A stretch of DNA of 13,685 nt, from contig JAHFBS010000008.1 of the NCBI GenBank assembly GCA_023249895.1, positions 1 through 13,685 on the forward strand. Reading direction: 5' to 3'. The notes beneath the pieces were generated by a model. It was not told the DNA's origin, did not search any database, and saw only the letters and a program-made list of their open reading frames with translations. This document shows positions 1-7,200 of the stretch, one piece after another. The position numbers and the translations under genes were made by a program. Every line of letters begins with the position of its first letter. Within the stretch, counting starts at the first letter, position 1. This stretch comes from a bacterium (GTDB lineage Bacteria > Babelota > Babeliae > Babelales > RVW-14).

Positions 1-1265
1 AAAGCACGTGCAGGAATTTTAGTATCAACCTTGAGATCCATCATTTGCGCATGGAGCACAATCATCTCAAGCAACTCTTCTACGCCCTGTCCGGTTTTGG
101 CAGAAAGAGGAACCACAACCGTTTCACCGCCCCACTCTTCAGGAAGCAATTCATGCTGAGCAAGTTGGCGTTTAACCGTTTCAACAGCACTTGATGAATG
201 AGCTTTGTCAATCTTATTAAGCGCGACAATAATAGGAACGCCCGCACTTTTTGCGTGCTCAATAGCTTCAACTGTTTGTGGCATAATGCCATCATCAACA
301 GCTACAACGAGCACGACGATATCGGTAATTTTTGATCCGCGCTCACGCAAGAAAGAAAACGCTTCGTGGCCAGGAGTGTCAAGAAACACAACCTTGCCAT
401 GCACGCTATCAACTTCCCAGGCACGAATGTGTTGCGTAATGCCACCTTTTTCAGTAGCCGCAACTTTCATTTTTCTAATGTAATCAAGCAAGGTAGTTTT
501 ACCATGGTCAACGTGTCCCATAACCACAACAACGGGCCAGCGCGATTCACCCTTGGTAGCACCTACTTCTTTTTTTATTGCAGTTTTTTGTGCTTCAACA
601 GAAGCCTTTTGAACATGAACGGTAATGCCAAATGACGTACCAAGTTCACGAATAGTATCAACCGACAAAATGTTGTTACGGTTGCTCACAATTCCTTTTT
701 TGAGCAGTGCCAAAATAAGTTCGCCGGAGGATTTGTTGAATAGATCGGCAACCTCGAAAAGAGCCATATTGGCACGTATAGTAGTTTCAGTTACCGGCCC
801 ACGAACCGCTTCTTTTTGCTGCACAACAGGACGAGGTCTTCGACGACGACGGCGACGAGGTCCTTGTTGCTGAGTCAATCCAAAAGCAGTAACCCCCGTT
901 GCCTGCAAAAGACGCTTTACACGCTCTTGCTCACGTTGTTCTTGTACTTCAAGATCTTCTATACTCATTGCAGCTGGAATGGCCTTAGTATCTTCTTTTT
1001 CGGAAGCTTCTGGCTCAAAATTTTCTTCACGCTCTTCTTCTTTTTCAATATCAACAGGAGAAACATCAGCCATAGTTTTTACAGGACTTTCTTCATGCAA
1101 AGATGGTGTCTTATCTGACCGCGAAAAATGTTTTTCCAGATATGCATGCGCATCATCAGTCAAAACAGTCATATGATTGGAAACCGTAAAGCCGCCATCA
1201 TTTAATACCGATAGGAGCTCTTTACTTGGAATACCAAGTTCCTTGGCTAATTCGTAAACACGCAT
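1..1265 (-). CDS. infB: Translation initiation factor IF-2, N-terminal part (runs off the left edge)
   Basis: IF-2 is the GTPase that brings initiator fMet-tRNA to the 30S subunit and promotes subunit joining in the cytoplasm. The frame stays open from ATG at 1265 to the window edge (421 codons), so the C-terminal tRNA-binding domains are outside the window. Visible parts in order: a first IF2_N helical module at residues 1-47; a charged linker with an arginine-rich patch near residues 145-155 (RRRRRRPRP); a second IF2_N module at about 170-220; then the G domain. G1 is GHVDHGKT at 250-257, G3 DTPGHEAF at 296-303, G4 NKID at 350-353 and G5 SAK at 388-390. The start lies 3 nt after the nusA stop, with AGGTGA seven bases upstream inside the nusA end, so translation is probably coupled. 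The nusA-infB order is the usual bacterial one. Identification is certain. Confidence 0.97.
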
Positions 1266-1268
1266 GTG

Positions 1269-2384
1269 TTATTCACCTGATTGTTTTTTTTCACGATCAT
1301 CCGACTCACCATTCTCATTGTCTGAAGAAGCCTGTTCAGACTCATCATACAACGACAAGGTCTCTTGAGGAGCTGCAAGATCCTGAAGCTTAATCTCTAA
1401 ACCAACAAGCTGTGATGCCAAGTTGATATTTTGGCCCATCTTTCCGATAGCAAAAGAACGCTGATCAGGCGCAAGCCATACAACAACTTTGTCATCACCA
1501 ACAAACTCAACCTTGTCAACCTCTGCAGGTTTAAGGCTTGAGCGAACCAGCTTTTCGGTAGATTCAGACCATTGAATAAGATCAACCTTCTCTTGCCCTA
1601 ATTCGCGCAAAATTGGTTTAATGCGAGCGCCGCCAATACCAACGCAGGTACCGACAGGATCGATTTCTTTGCGCGTCGAGGCAACAAGAACTTTGGTCTT
1701 ATATCCAGGAATGCGTACAATTCTTTTAATTTCGACAAGGCCCTCAAAGACCTCAGGAATTTCAGCTTCGATTAATTTTTTAACAAAATCAGCAGATGCG
1801 CGATCAAGAACTAATTGATAGTCGCCTCGCGCAACCTGAAAAACATCCTTAAGCAATGCACGAATTGGATGTCCAATTTTAATAGGCTCGTTAGGAATGG
1901 TGTTTTCAACCGGCAACAAAGCAAGGATTTCACCGATTTTAACAGCATAACCAGCACGCTCACGTTTGTGCACATTGCCGGTAATAATGGTATCTTTTTT
2001 GTCTTTGAATTCTTCGAAAATAGCGAGCTGTTCAAGATCTCGAATTTTTCCTGCAATAATTTGCTTGGCAGTTAAAATCTCGATACGGCCAATTGGTTCT
2101 TCGAAAGGAACGGGGATTGTTTCGCTAATTTTGATCGAAGGATCAATGATTTTAGCGCGGCGCAACGAAACTTCTTTGTCCTCATCAGCTACCGAGGCAA
2201 CAACTACCTTGCGGCAGAAAACTTCAAGATTCCCTGATTTGCGATTAAAAGAAACCTCAAAATCAATCGTGGGAAAACGTTTAATGTAAGCAGCTTTAAT
2301 GCCTTCGCTTACGATTTCAATGATTTTCTCGCGATCAAGGCCACGTTCTTCAACTAAGCCTTCAATAACATCTGTCAGATTCAC
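1269..2384 (-). CDS. nusA: Transcription termination/antitermination factor NusA, short form
   Basis: NusA binds RNA polymerase and nascent RNA and modulates pausing, termination and antitermination. The 371-residue protein has the N-terminal polymerase-binding domain (about 1-125), an S1 domain (about 132-198), KH1 with DPVGTCVGIGGARIKPI at 242-258, and KH2 with AIGKMGQNINLASQL at 312-326. It ends in an acidic, low-complexity tail (345-371) and lacks the C-terminal acidic repeats of the roughly 495-residue E. coli protein, as is common outside proteobacteria. The start is GTG at 2384; GAGGA about nine bases upstream supports it. It is followed by infB after 3 nt. In many bacteria rimP precedes nusA; here no gene precedes it and the DnaA-box region begins upstream. 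No convincing -35/-10 pair was seen; a TATAAA-like hexamer lies at 2431-2436 on the minus strand. Confidence 0.96.
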   Translation of the reverse strand: MNLTDVIEGLVEERGLDREKIIEIVSEGIKAAYIKRFPTIDFEVSFNRKSGNLEVFCRKVVVASVADEDKEVSLRRAKIIDPSIKISETIPVPFEEPIGRIEILTAKQIIAGKIRDLEQLAIFEEFKDKKDTIITGNVHKRERAGYAVKIGEILALLPVENTIPNEPIKIGHPIRALLKDVFQVARGDYQLVLDRASADFVKKLIEAEIPEVFEGLVEIKRIVRIPGYKTKVLVASTRKEIDPVGTCVGIGGARIKPILRELGQEKVDLIQWSESTEKLVRSSLKPAEVDKVEFVGDDKVVVWLAPDQRSFAIGKMGQNINLASQLVGLEIKLQDLAAPQETLSLYDESEQASSDNENGESDDREKKQSGE

Positions 2385-2593
2385 AGCTTCTTATCCTCGC
2401 ATACGCATGAACAGCTAAAAAAATGGGAACTTTATACTACGGATTCGCCTAGTTTACGATTAAAAACAAAAAAAGTGAAGGTTTATCGTTTTGCCTACCG
2501 CTACTACAACTTTCTATTTGAATTTAACAGGCTTGCATATCGATTCTTTAGGGGAATTTAACACCCCACGCCCTATTAACTATCATCACTGTG

Positions 2594-2622
2594 TTTATAA
2601 ATATATATAATAATAATAATAA
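2594..2622. other. A+T-only unwinding element with five TAA triplets (DnaA-trio-like)
   Basis: All bases from 2594 to 2622 are A or T, ending in five consecutive TAA triplets at 2608-2622. A 13-base segment with a short G/C-containing part (GCAGACG) separates it from the consensus DnaA box at 2636-2644. Read 3'-to-5' on the plus strand away from that box, the triplets are AAT repeats, the form and polarity described for the DnaA-trio that loads DnaA on single-stranded DNA in origins. The positional match is seen directly; function is inferred. Confidence 0.6.
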
Positions 2623-2635
2623 GCAGACGTTTTTT

Positions 2636-2644
2636 TGTGGATAA
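2636..2644 (-). promoter_or_regulatory. Consensus DnaA box TTATCCACA next to the A+T-rich element
   Basis: Plus strand reads TGTGGATAA, so the minus strand is the perfect 9-mer TTATCCACA. It is the box nearest the A+T-only stretch and is a likely anchor for DnaA filament growth into the unwinding element. Confidence 0.75.
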
Positions 2645-2703
2645 CTCACCCTGTCACCACCACTTTATACTTTTGAATTCATACTTTTTTGCGGGTCGAA
2701 CCA

Positions 2704-2747
2704 TTGTTGATAACTTGTTGATAACTTGTTGATAACTTGTTGATAAC
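2704..2747 (-). repeat. Four perfect tandem 11-bp repeats carrying near-consensus DnaA boxes
   Basis: The unit TTGTTGATAAC (plus strand) occurs four times without change at 2704, 2715, 2726 and 2737. Each holds TTATCAACA on the minus strand, one mismatch from TTATCCACA, with 2-bp gaps between 9-mers. The 11-bp period, close to one helical turn, matches the spacing of low-affinity DnaA site arrays known in the E. coli origin, which supports ordered DnaA oligomer assembly. Confidence 0.8.
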
Positions 2748-2843
2748 TTTTCCAACCCCCTCAATTGGTCGATTGCGCAATGCTTTTGAAGAGGTGCTTT
2801 TTAAAGGCCTCTGGTGATCGTAACTTTGGTGGTGCTTTTTGAC

Positions 2844-2886
2844 TTATCCACAACTTATTCACAGGTTATCCACAAAGTTATCCACA
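2844..2886 (+). repeat. Cluster of four consensus DnaA boxes
   Basis: TTATCCACA at 2844-2852, TTATTCACA at 2855-2863, TTATCCACA at 2866-2874 and TTATCCACA at 2878-2886 lie on the plus strand with gaps of 2, 2 and 3 bp. They face the minus-strand group at 2636-2746. Three are perfect matches and the fourth fits the TTATNCACA consensus, so this would be the high-affinity half of the origin. Confidence 0.85.
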
Positions 2887-3021
2887 ATTTTTTGGCAGAA
2901 ATAGTAAGTAATAGAAAGATTGTAGAATTCGTACTTTTAGTGCGATTTTATTTTAATAGAAAATAGTTGAACGCGTTGAAAGTATTTACTATAAATAAAT
3001 TTTTCATGCTCTTTGGTGGTG

Positions 3022-4125
3022 CTAGTCGCCGGTGAATCGTTTTTCGGTGTATTTGCTTATTGCATGAGTTATGGCGTTATCATAGGTGTCTGTTTTAAGG
3101 TCTCTTTGTTGCCATGTTATGCGGGCGGCGATGCTTTGTGCTGTTTGAATAATGCGTTCGCTATGTTCTTTGTTGAGTAAGAAATGCGTACGAAGATAGT
3201 CTTCCAAAATCTCTTTGCAGCTTTGTTCTTTTGCAAAAAGATCAGGATTTTTTTGTTGCGCTGTTCTTAATGCTGTATGTGCCGTTGCAAAGCTTACGCG
3301 TGCGTGTCCGCGACTATTTTTAAGGGCAAGCATTGCTTTGAGGTAGCCAGCATGACCATTTTCTGCTGCGAGTTGTATAGGCGTTTTGCCCAGGATGCCG
3401 TCACCCTTTTCAACAAGTGGGGTGTTCAGAGGGTCGAATGTTTGGGGAAATTTTTCATAAAGGTTATTGATTGGTTGTAGGTATGTATCAATTAGTTTTG
3501 TGTCTCCATATTTCGGCATCCCTTTCTTTTGTGGCGTATCGATTGGCTCTGATACTTCGTACACTAGAAACGCTGGAAGTATTTTGCGTAGTGCAATGAA
3601 GATGGGGTTTCTGGGGCTACTATAGGCTATTGCTTCTCTTGCTTTTATGAGTTTATCAAGAAGTTGTAGGTTTTCGTCTTTATATGTGAGAGGGTTAGCG
3701 CCACATTTAATAAGTGTATCCAGAACTTCTTCAATAGCTTTTGCTTTAGGGAATTCAGGAATTTCAAGGGTTGTGGGCGGTGTTTTGCTGGGTTCTGTGT
3801 GCTGAGCAAGGATTGTGCGTAGGGTGATGCCGAGGGGGTTAAAAAGGTTTGGATTTGCATTCTGTATGTTATTAAGAAGAAAGCCCACCATTCCAACATC
3901 AAGGTTACCGCATGCGATAATAAGAGGGGTTTTGCCATCAATTGATGCTTCGTCAATATTGGGAGTGTTTTGTTGAAACCACCAGGAAAGTGCTCTTAGG
4001 TCTCTTTCTGCGAATAATGTTTTTATTGGCTTTGGTTCTTTGGGTTGTGGGGTTTCGGCTCCTATCGTTGCCCAAAATCCGAGACTAAAAAACACTAAAA
4101 GTGACGAAATCTTTGTGTTTTTCAT
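3022..4125 (-). CDS. Secreted ankyrin-repeat-like protein
   Basis: The 367-residue protein starts with a signal peptide (basic MKNTK, hydrophobic core about 8-22, probable cleavage after IGA at 23), so it should leave the cytoplasm. Ankyrin-type segments are visible: DGKTPLIIACGNLDVGMVGFL from residue 63, a weaker unit ending near CGANP at 141-145, and LGKTPIQLAAENGHAGYLKA at 245-264. The units are widely spaced rather than in one continuous array, and the C-terminal 100 residues are helical with no recognised motif. Ankyrin proteins bind other proteins; exported ones are frequent in bacteria living in eukaryotic cells, so a host-interaction role is inferred, target unknown. ATG at 4125 is supported by AAGGGGA (4131-4137) six bases upstream. 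The gene is monocistronic, divergent from the gene at 4336, with its 3' end facing the candidate origin. Confidence 0.8.
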   Translation of the reverse strand: MKNTKISSLLVFFSLGFWATIGAETPQPKEPKPIKTLFAERDLRALSWWFQQNTPNIDEASIDGKTPLIIACGNLDVGMVGFLLNNIQNANPNLFNPLGITLRTILAQHTEPSKTPPTTLEIPEFPKAKAIEEVLDTLIKCGANPLTYKDENLQLLDKLIKAREAIAYSSPRNPIFIALRKILPAFLVYEVSEPIDTPQKKGMPKYGDTKLIDTYLQPINNLYEKFPQTFDPLNTPLVEKGDGILGKTPIQLAAENGHAGYLKAMLALKNSRGHARVSFATAHTALRTAQQKNPDLFAKEQSCKEILEDYLRTHFLLNKEHSERIIQTAQSIAARITWQQRDLKTDTYDNAITHAISKYTEKRFTGD

Positions 4126-4335
4126 AACTTTCCCCTTTCAAATTATTCATGTTTTTAGTGTGCCTTTTCAGTCTGACACAAATCAAGAAATACGCTTTTT
4201 CATGAATATAAAGAGCGCTAAGCTTAAAACTCTAAAGAATGGTGATATTTTGGCAAAATTTGAAAATATTAAATAAAAATTTAAAATAGAAAATATTTAA
4301 CAAAATTAGCTTATTTAAACCAAATAGGGGATTTG
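4126..4335. promoter_or_regulatory. A+T-rich divergent intergenic region, presumed to hold both promoters
   Basis: About 210 bp separate the divergent ankyrin-like gene and the HECT-associated gene. It is strongly A+T-rich, especially 4255-4320, so many -10-like hexamers exist and none can be singled out. The only clear signals are the two ribosome binding sites at its ends (4131-4137 minus, 4326-4330 plus). No RNA gene or repeat was seen. Confidence 0.4.
4326..4330 (+). promoter_or_regulatory. Ribosome binding site for the gene starting at 4336
   Basis: AGGGG lies five bases before ATG at 4336. This favours that ATG over the in-frame TTG three bases earlier at 4333. Confidence 0.6.
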
Positions 4336-5859
4336 ATGAAGAATTTCATGCGATTAGTGCTGAGTTTAGTATTTATTGGTTTAGGATGTTGCAATACAGT
4401 GTTTTTGAGCGCTGCCCAGCAACCGCATAAGCGTAAGCAAGAGGCCGAAGAACCTGTTGCTAAAAAACCTCGGCCTGAACAGCATGAAGAAAAAACTGAT
4501 GCTGATCGCGAGGAAAAAGAGCCCGAAAGAATGGTGGTGGATGAAAGTAAAGGGCTGCAAGAGATATCTGTTGATGATGAATCTAATGGCGAAGATGACG
4601 ACGACGGCGAATATGAGCCGTCAGAGCAAATCAGTAACATAGAGATTAGTTTTCGAGATACGCTTATTCGACAATACTTAAAATCCCCTGAGTATCTTAG
4701 TGGCGCCGTAAGTGAACGTGATTGGTTTATGTCAGCTATTGAATCCCTTTTAGCCGCACAGAGTGCTTCGTATTCTAAACAAGATTGTGAGCATTTTTAT
4801 CAAGTCATTGACGCTCAGTTATCTCTTAATGTTTATCCCATGATGGCCCATTTTTTTGATGCCTATGTTTTATGTGATAAGGATATTTCTGATTATGCAA
4901 CACCAGGCGAGGTCGCTCAGATCTATTCGGGGAGCGTGGATTTTAACGGTTTTAAAAGTCTTGATAGTAAAAAAGTAGTAATTCAGAGCTTTCGCGGTTC
5001 TGGGTATTTTGGTCGTGCTCCAGATTTTTTACAGAAACTGTACGCATTAAATCCTTCTCCTCGAGCTATTGGATGGCTATCAGATCTTTCTCCCTTTTAT
5101 AAAGAATTATTTACCGATGATCAGCCCAATGGTGCTGTAGTAATTAATGGCGCGAAAGCCAATGTGTTGGTTGATCAGGATATTGAGGTAATAAGATCTG
5201 TAATAAACAACGACCAAGAATTGCTATCTTTAGATGAAATTAATAGGAATTACCCCGCAGCGCGCCGCGATTTTTATGATCTTGTTAATGGTTTTGGCAG
5301 TTTGCGTTATCGTCTTCAAAAATTTATAGCATCGCTTAAGATTCCCGGTGAGGCTTCATCGGTAATGAATATGTACAAGAATATTATTGAAAAATATGCA
5401 TCAGACAGTCTTCAAGCATCCATACAGGTTCGAGAAAAGATCGATGCTCTAAGAATGCGTTTTGGTTTAGTAAACGTTCCAGATACACATTGTTCGTGCT
5501 TATTTGATTGCTGGGTTATAAGTGCCTGTTGCAATGAGTTGATCCGTAAGATGCATGGAACACGCTTGGAGCAGATACTCCAAGATCTTGTTCATAACGT
5601 TGTAAAATTTGAAATTAAGTATGCTGGTAAAGTTGATCCGCGCCTCATAACCCATCTGAATAATAAAAAGAAAATAATTTTGGATGAATTTTCTAAGATT
5701 AGAATTGATACATTTAGGGCATATACCAAAGCTCTTTTGAGGCTGACTGAGCGAGCTCAAGAAATTATTGTTAGAAGTGATGAAATTTCAGATCCAACCC
5801 AAATCCTTGCGCATGCGTCTGATAAAAATAGTATATGTAAGAGAATGATAACATATTAA
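4336..5859 (+). CDS. Exported protein with NLS-like and acidic segments; N-terminal half of a split HECT protein
   Basis: The 507-residue product has an N-terminal signal peptide (hydrophobic about 6-26, likely cleavage near SAA at 27). A cysteine pair follows IGLG but the lipobox fit is poor. Residues 32-47 (KRKQEAEEPVAKKPRP) resemble a bipartite eukaryotic nuclear localisation signal, and 80-98 are strongly acidic. The remainder is mostly helical, with no family I recognise, and has a cysteine-rich spot near residues 388-401. The frame ends at TAA 5857-5859 and the same frame reopens at once into the HECT domain. The last 30 residues would supply the first helix of the HECT N-lobe, so this ORF is probably the upstream part of one gene. 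As a stand-alone protein it has no assignable function. An export and host-targeting role is inference. Confidence 0.75.
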   Translation: MKNFMRLVLSLVFIGLGCCNTVFLSAAQQPHKRKQEAEEPVAKKPRPEQHEEKTDADREEKEPERMVVDESKGLQEISVDDESNGEDDDDGEYEPSEQISNIEISFRDTLIRQYLKSPEYLSGAVSERDWFMSAIESLLAAQSASYSKQDCEHFYQVIDAQLSLNVYPMMAHFFDAYVLCDKDISDYATPGEVAQIYSGSVDFNGFKSLDSKKVVIQSFRGSGYFGRAPDFLQKLYALNPSPRAIGWLSDLSPFYKELFTDDQPNGAVVINGAKANVLVDQDIEVIRSVINNDQELLSLDEINRNYPAARRDFYDLVNGFGSLRYRLQKFIASLKIPGEASSVMNMYKNIIEKYASDSLQASIQVREKIDALRMRFGLVNVPDTHCSCLFDCWVISACCNELIRKMHGTRLEQILQDLVHNVVKFEIKYAGKVDPRLITHLNNKKKIILDEFSKIRIDTFRAYTKALLRLTERAQEIIVRSDEISDPTQILAHASDKNSICKRMITY

Positions 5860-5871
5860 GACTGTTGGAAG

Positions 5872-7194
5872 TTGACAACGCCTATAACAATGTCATATAT
5901 CTCAGCTGATGGCGTTGATCATGGCGGTATCAATCGTACGATGAATACTCTTCTTGCGCGAAGTTTTTTGAGTAATACCTTTTGTTCTTCTAATGGTAAG
6001 TTTTTTTTACCCAAGTCTTTTTCGACGATTGTGGGTGACCCAGATCAAAAAGAGTCAGTTTTCTCTGCTTTTGGAGTATGGCTTGCTATTGTTTTCGTTA
6101 ATAATATTGCAGTCCCCTTGCCTTTGCCTGCTGTGTTTTATGCAGGACTTAAGAACATACTTCCTCACCAAGAAGATCGTGCCGCAATAATAAAATGGGC
6201 AGAATATCTTAAGAATTATGATGAAAATACATTTAATGCTTATTGTCCGCTTTTTCAGGCACTTTTACATGGTACAGTGGAAGAGATGAGAGCGTTCTGT
6301 CGTGAAAAAATTGGCTGGGACGAGGCTGATTGTTTAGCAATCACAGACCAAAATAAGTTCAACAAAGTCTTGCATGAAATTATTTTGCCTACTTTTTCTT
6401 TAGATTCACAGCACGTGGTGTTTGGTAAAAGTTATTCATCCTTACAAAATGATTTTGCATTTTTCGGTGAAACACCTGAGGTTTTCCTTGAGGATACTAA
6501 TTTTTCAAAAGCTTTTGCTCATATCAATGATGAACGTTTTGCAACCGTGACGCTTGACTACCTTAAGGAGTGGGAAAAAAACAGTAGCGAAGAGGAGGAT
6601 GAAAGCAGTAGTGAAGAGGATGAAGAGGATGAAAAGATAGAGGGATACTCTTTGTTCTGTAATTTATTATGCGATCTCTTTTCGTGGCTTTCGCCGTACG
6701 ATCTTGCACACTTTTTCCCCCAATCCATAGATGCAACAGAACTTATTGCGCATCTTGAATTCAATAAAACAGACGTTGTGGGGTCTCCTATGTTAGCGCA
6801 TGCTGCAGATGTTTTTGAGCAGGTTTTACGTGAATATATTAATGAAAATCGCGATAACCAAGAGAAGATTGGAAAACTTGTGAATTATTTTTCAGGCTCG
6901 CCCGTATACCAGGGTCAACAATTAAAAGTGCAGTTTGCTAAGAATCAAAACTACGATGAAAGCGCACATACCTGTTATCATACGGTACAAATTAATATGG
7001 GTACGGTTAACGAGCACAACGTGGCAATTGCTGGTCGTGCATTAGCATGTCAGGAGAACGAGGAAGCATTTAAAACTGCTACCAAGGAATTAATCGTTGT
7101 TTGGGGTGGCGCTGAACGCTTTGGGCTTGAACAACAATTGGATCAAGCGCGACAACAACTTGCTGCAGTACTAGCTGCGCCTCAACCGATCTAA
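5872..7194 (+). CDS. HECT-type E3 ubiquitin ligase catalytic domain
   Basis: HECT ligases take ubiquitin from an E2 onto a cysteine and pass it to a substrate. Counting from TTG 5872 (440 residues), the visible N-lobe signatures are GVDHGGINR at 14-22 (compare GxDxGG in eukaryotic HECTs), FGVWLAIVFVNN at 67-78 (compare FGRxxGLAxxxG), LPLPAVFYAGL at 83-93, the FxxLLPxxLxxF-like stretch at 266-282 and YFSGSP at 339-344 (compare FVTGS). The C-lobe has ESAHTCYHTVQINM at 363-376, matching LPxAHTCFNxLxLP, with the presumed catalytic Cys at 368. An acidic Ser/Glu insertion sits at 238-256 and a 25-residue tail follows FGLE. No usable ribosome binding site precedes TTG 5872 or ATG 5890, and the frame is that of the upstream ORF. 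Bacteria have no native ubiquitin system, so the target is presumably host protein. All expected motifs are present; activity is untested. Confidence 0.83.
   Translation: MTTPITMSYISADGVDHGGINRTMNTLLARSFLSNTFCSSNGKFFLPKSFSTIVGDPDQKESVFSAFGVWLAIVFVNNIAVPLPLPAVFYAGLKNILPHQEDRAAIIKWAEYLKNYDENTFNAYCPLFQALLHGTVEEMRAFCREKIGWDEADCLAITDQNKFNKVLHEIILPTFSLDSQHVVFGKSYSSLQNDFAFFGETPEVFLEDTNFSKAFAHINDERFATVTLDYLKEWEKNSSEEEDESSSEEDEEDEKIEGYSLFCNLLCDLFSWLSPYDLAHFFPQSIDATELIAHLEFNKTDVVGSPMLAHAADVFEQVLREYINENRDNQEKIGKLVNYFSGSPVYQGQQLKVQFAKNQNYDESAHTCYHTVQINMGTVNEHNVAIAGRALACQENEEAFKTATKELIVVWGGAERFGLEQQLDQARQQLAAVLAAPQPI
6581..6633 (+). repeat. Imperfect tandem duplication encoding the acidic insertion of the HECT protein
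   Basis: A unit of the form CAGTAG(C/T)GAAGAGGA occurs at about 6582 and 6606, and GAAGAGGATGAA-like segments continue to 6633. The result is two SSEE-type acidic blocks (protein residues 238-256). It looks like local slippage or duplication. Confidence 0.55.
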
Positions 7195-7200
7195 ATTTAC

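Larger units (their letters stand above)
2385..3021. other. oriC: Candidate chromosomal replication origin (oriC), non-coding
   Basis: This 637-bp gene-free stretch contains nine DnaA-box-like 9-mers in about 250 bp. Five fit the TTATNCACA consensus: minus strand 2636-2644; plus strand 2844-2852, 2855-2863, 2866-2874 and 2878-2886. Four more are TTATCAACA, one mismatch, on the minus strand at 2705-2713, 2716-2724, 2727-2735 and 2738-2746. The left group faces the right group across a roughly 97-bp spacer. An A+T-only stretch at 2594-2622 beside the leftmost box would serve as the unwinding element. Such density, order and orientation are what defines bacterial origins; chance occurrence is not credible. 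infB and nusA to the left are transcribed away from it. The neighbours are unusual, since origins most often lie by dnaA, rpmH or gidA. A plasmid-like or secondary DnaA-binding locus is the alternative. Confidence 0.87.
4336..7194 (+). pseudogene. Probable single secreted HECT E3-like gene interrupted by one in-frame TAA
   Basis: The two ORFs share one frame and only TAA (5857-5859) plus four sense codons (D, C, W, K) separate them from TTG 5872. HECT domains begin with a helix about 25 residues before the first conserved strand; that strand (LTTPITMSYI) lies right after the stop, so the stop falls inside the domain. The second ORF has no ribosome binding site. Read through, the product is about 952 residues: signal peptide, NLS-like and acidic region, long helical part, C-terminal HECT, which is the normal order for HECT ligases. 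Explanations: a recent nonsense mutation, a base error in the sequence, reinitiation at TTG 5872 or stop readthrough. The HECT motifs are intact, so any inactivation is recent. Confidence 0.62.

Noticed and set aside
2520..2563. Direct repeat GAATTTAACA (2520 and 2554) as part of the origin
   Set aside because: Only two 10-bp A+T-rich copies; chance is plausible in this composition.
2704..2747. Tandem 11-bp repeats as a CRISPR array or plasmid iterons
   Set aside because: The units are too short, abut without spacers and contain a DnaA-box variant; they sit with consensus DnaA boxes and no replication-initiator or cas gene is present.
2764..2830. Small gene or RNA in the spacer between the DnaA-box groups
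   Set aside because: No start with ribosome binding site and no convincing fold beyond a short palindrome (ATTGCGCAAT at 2772-2781).
4336..4395. Lipoprotein signal (Cys at residue 18 after IGLG)
   Set aside because: The residues before the cysteine do not fit the lipobox well; an ordinary signal peptide cut near SAA is at least as likely.
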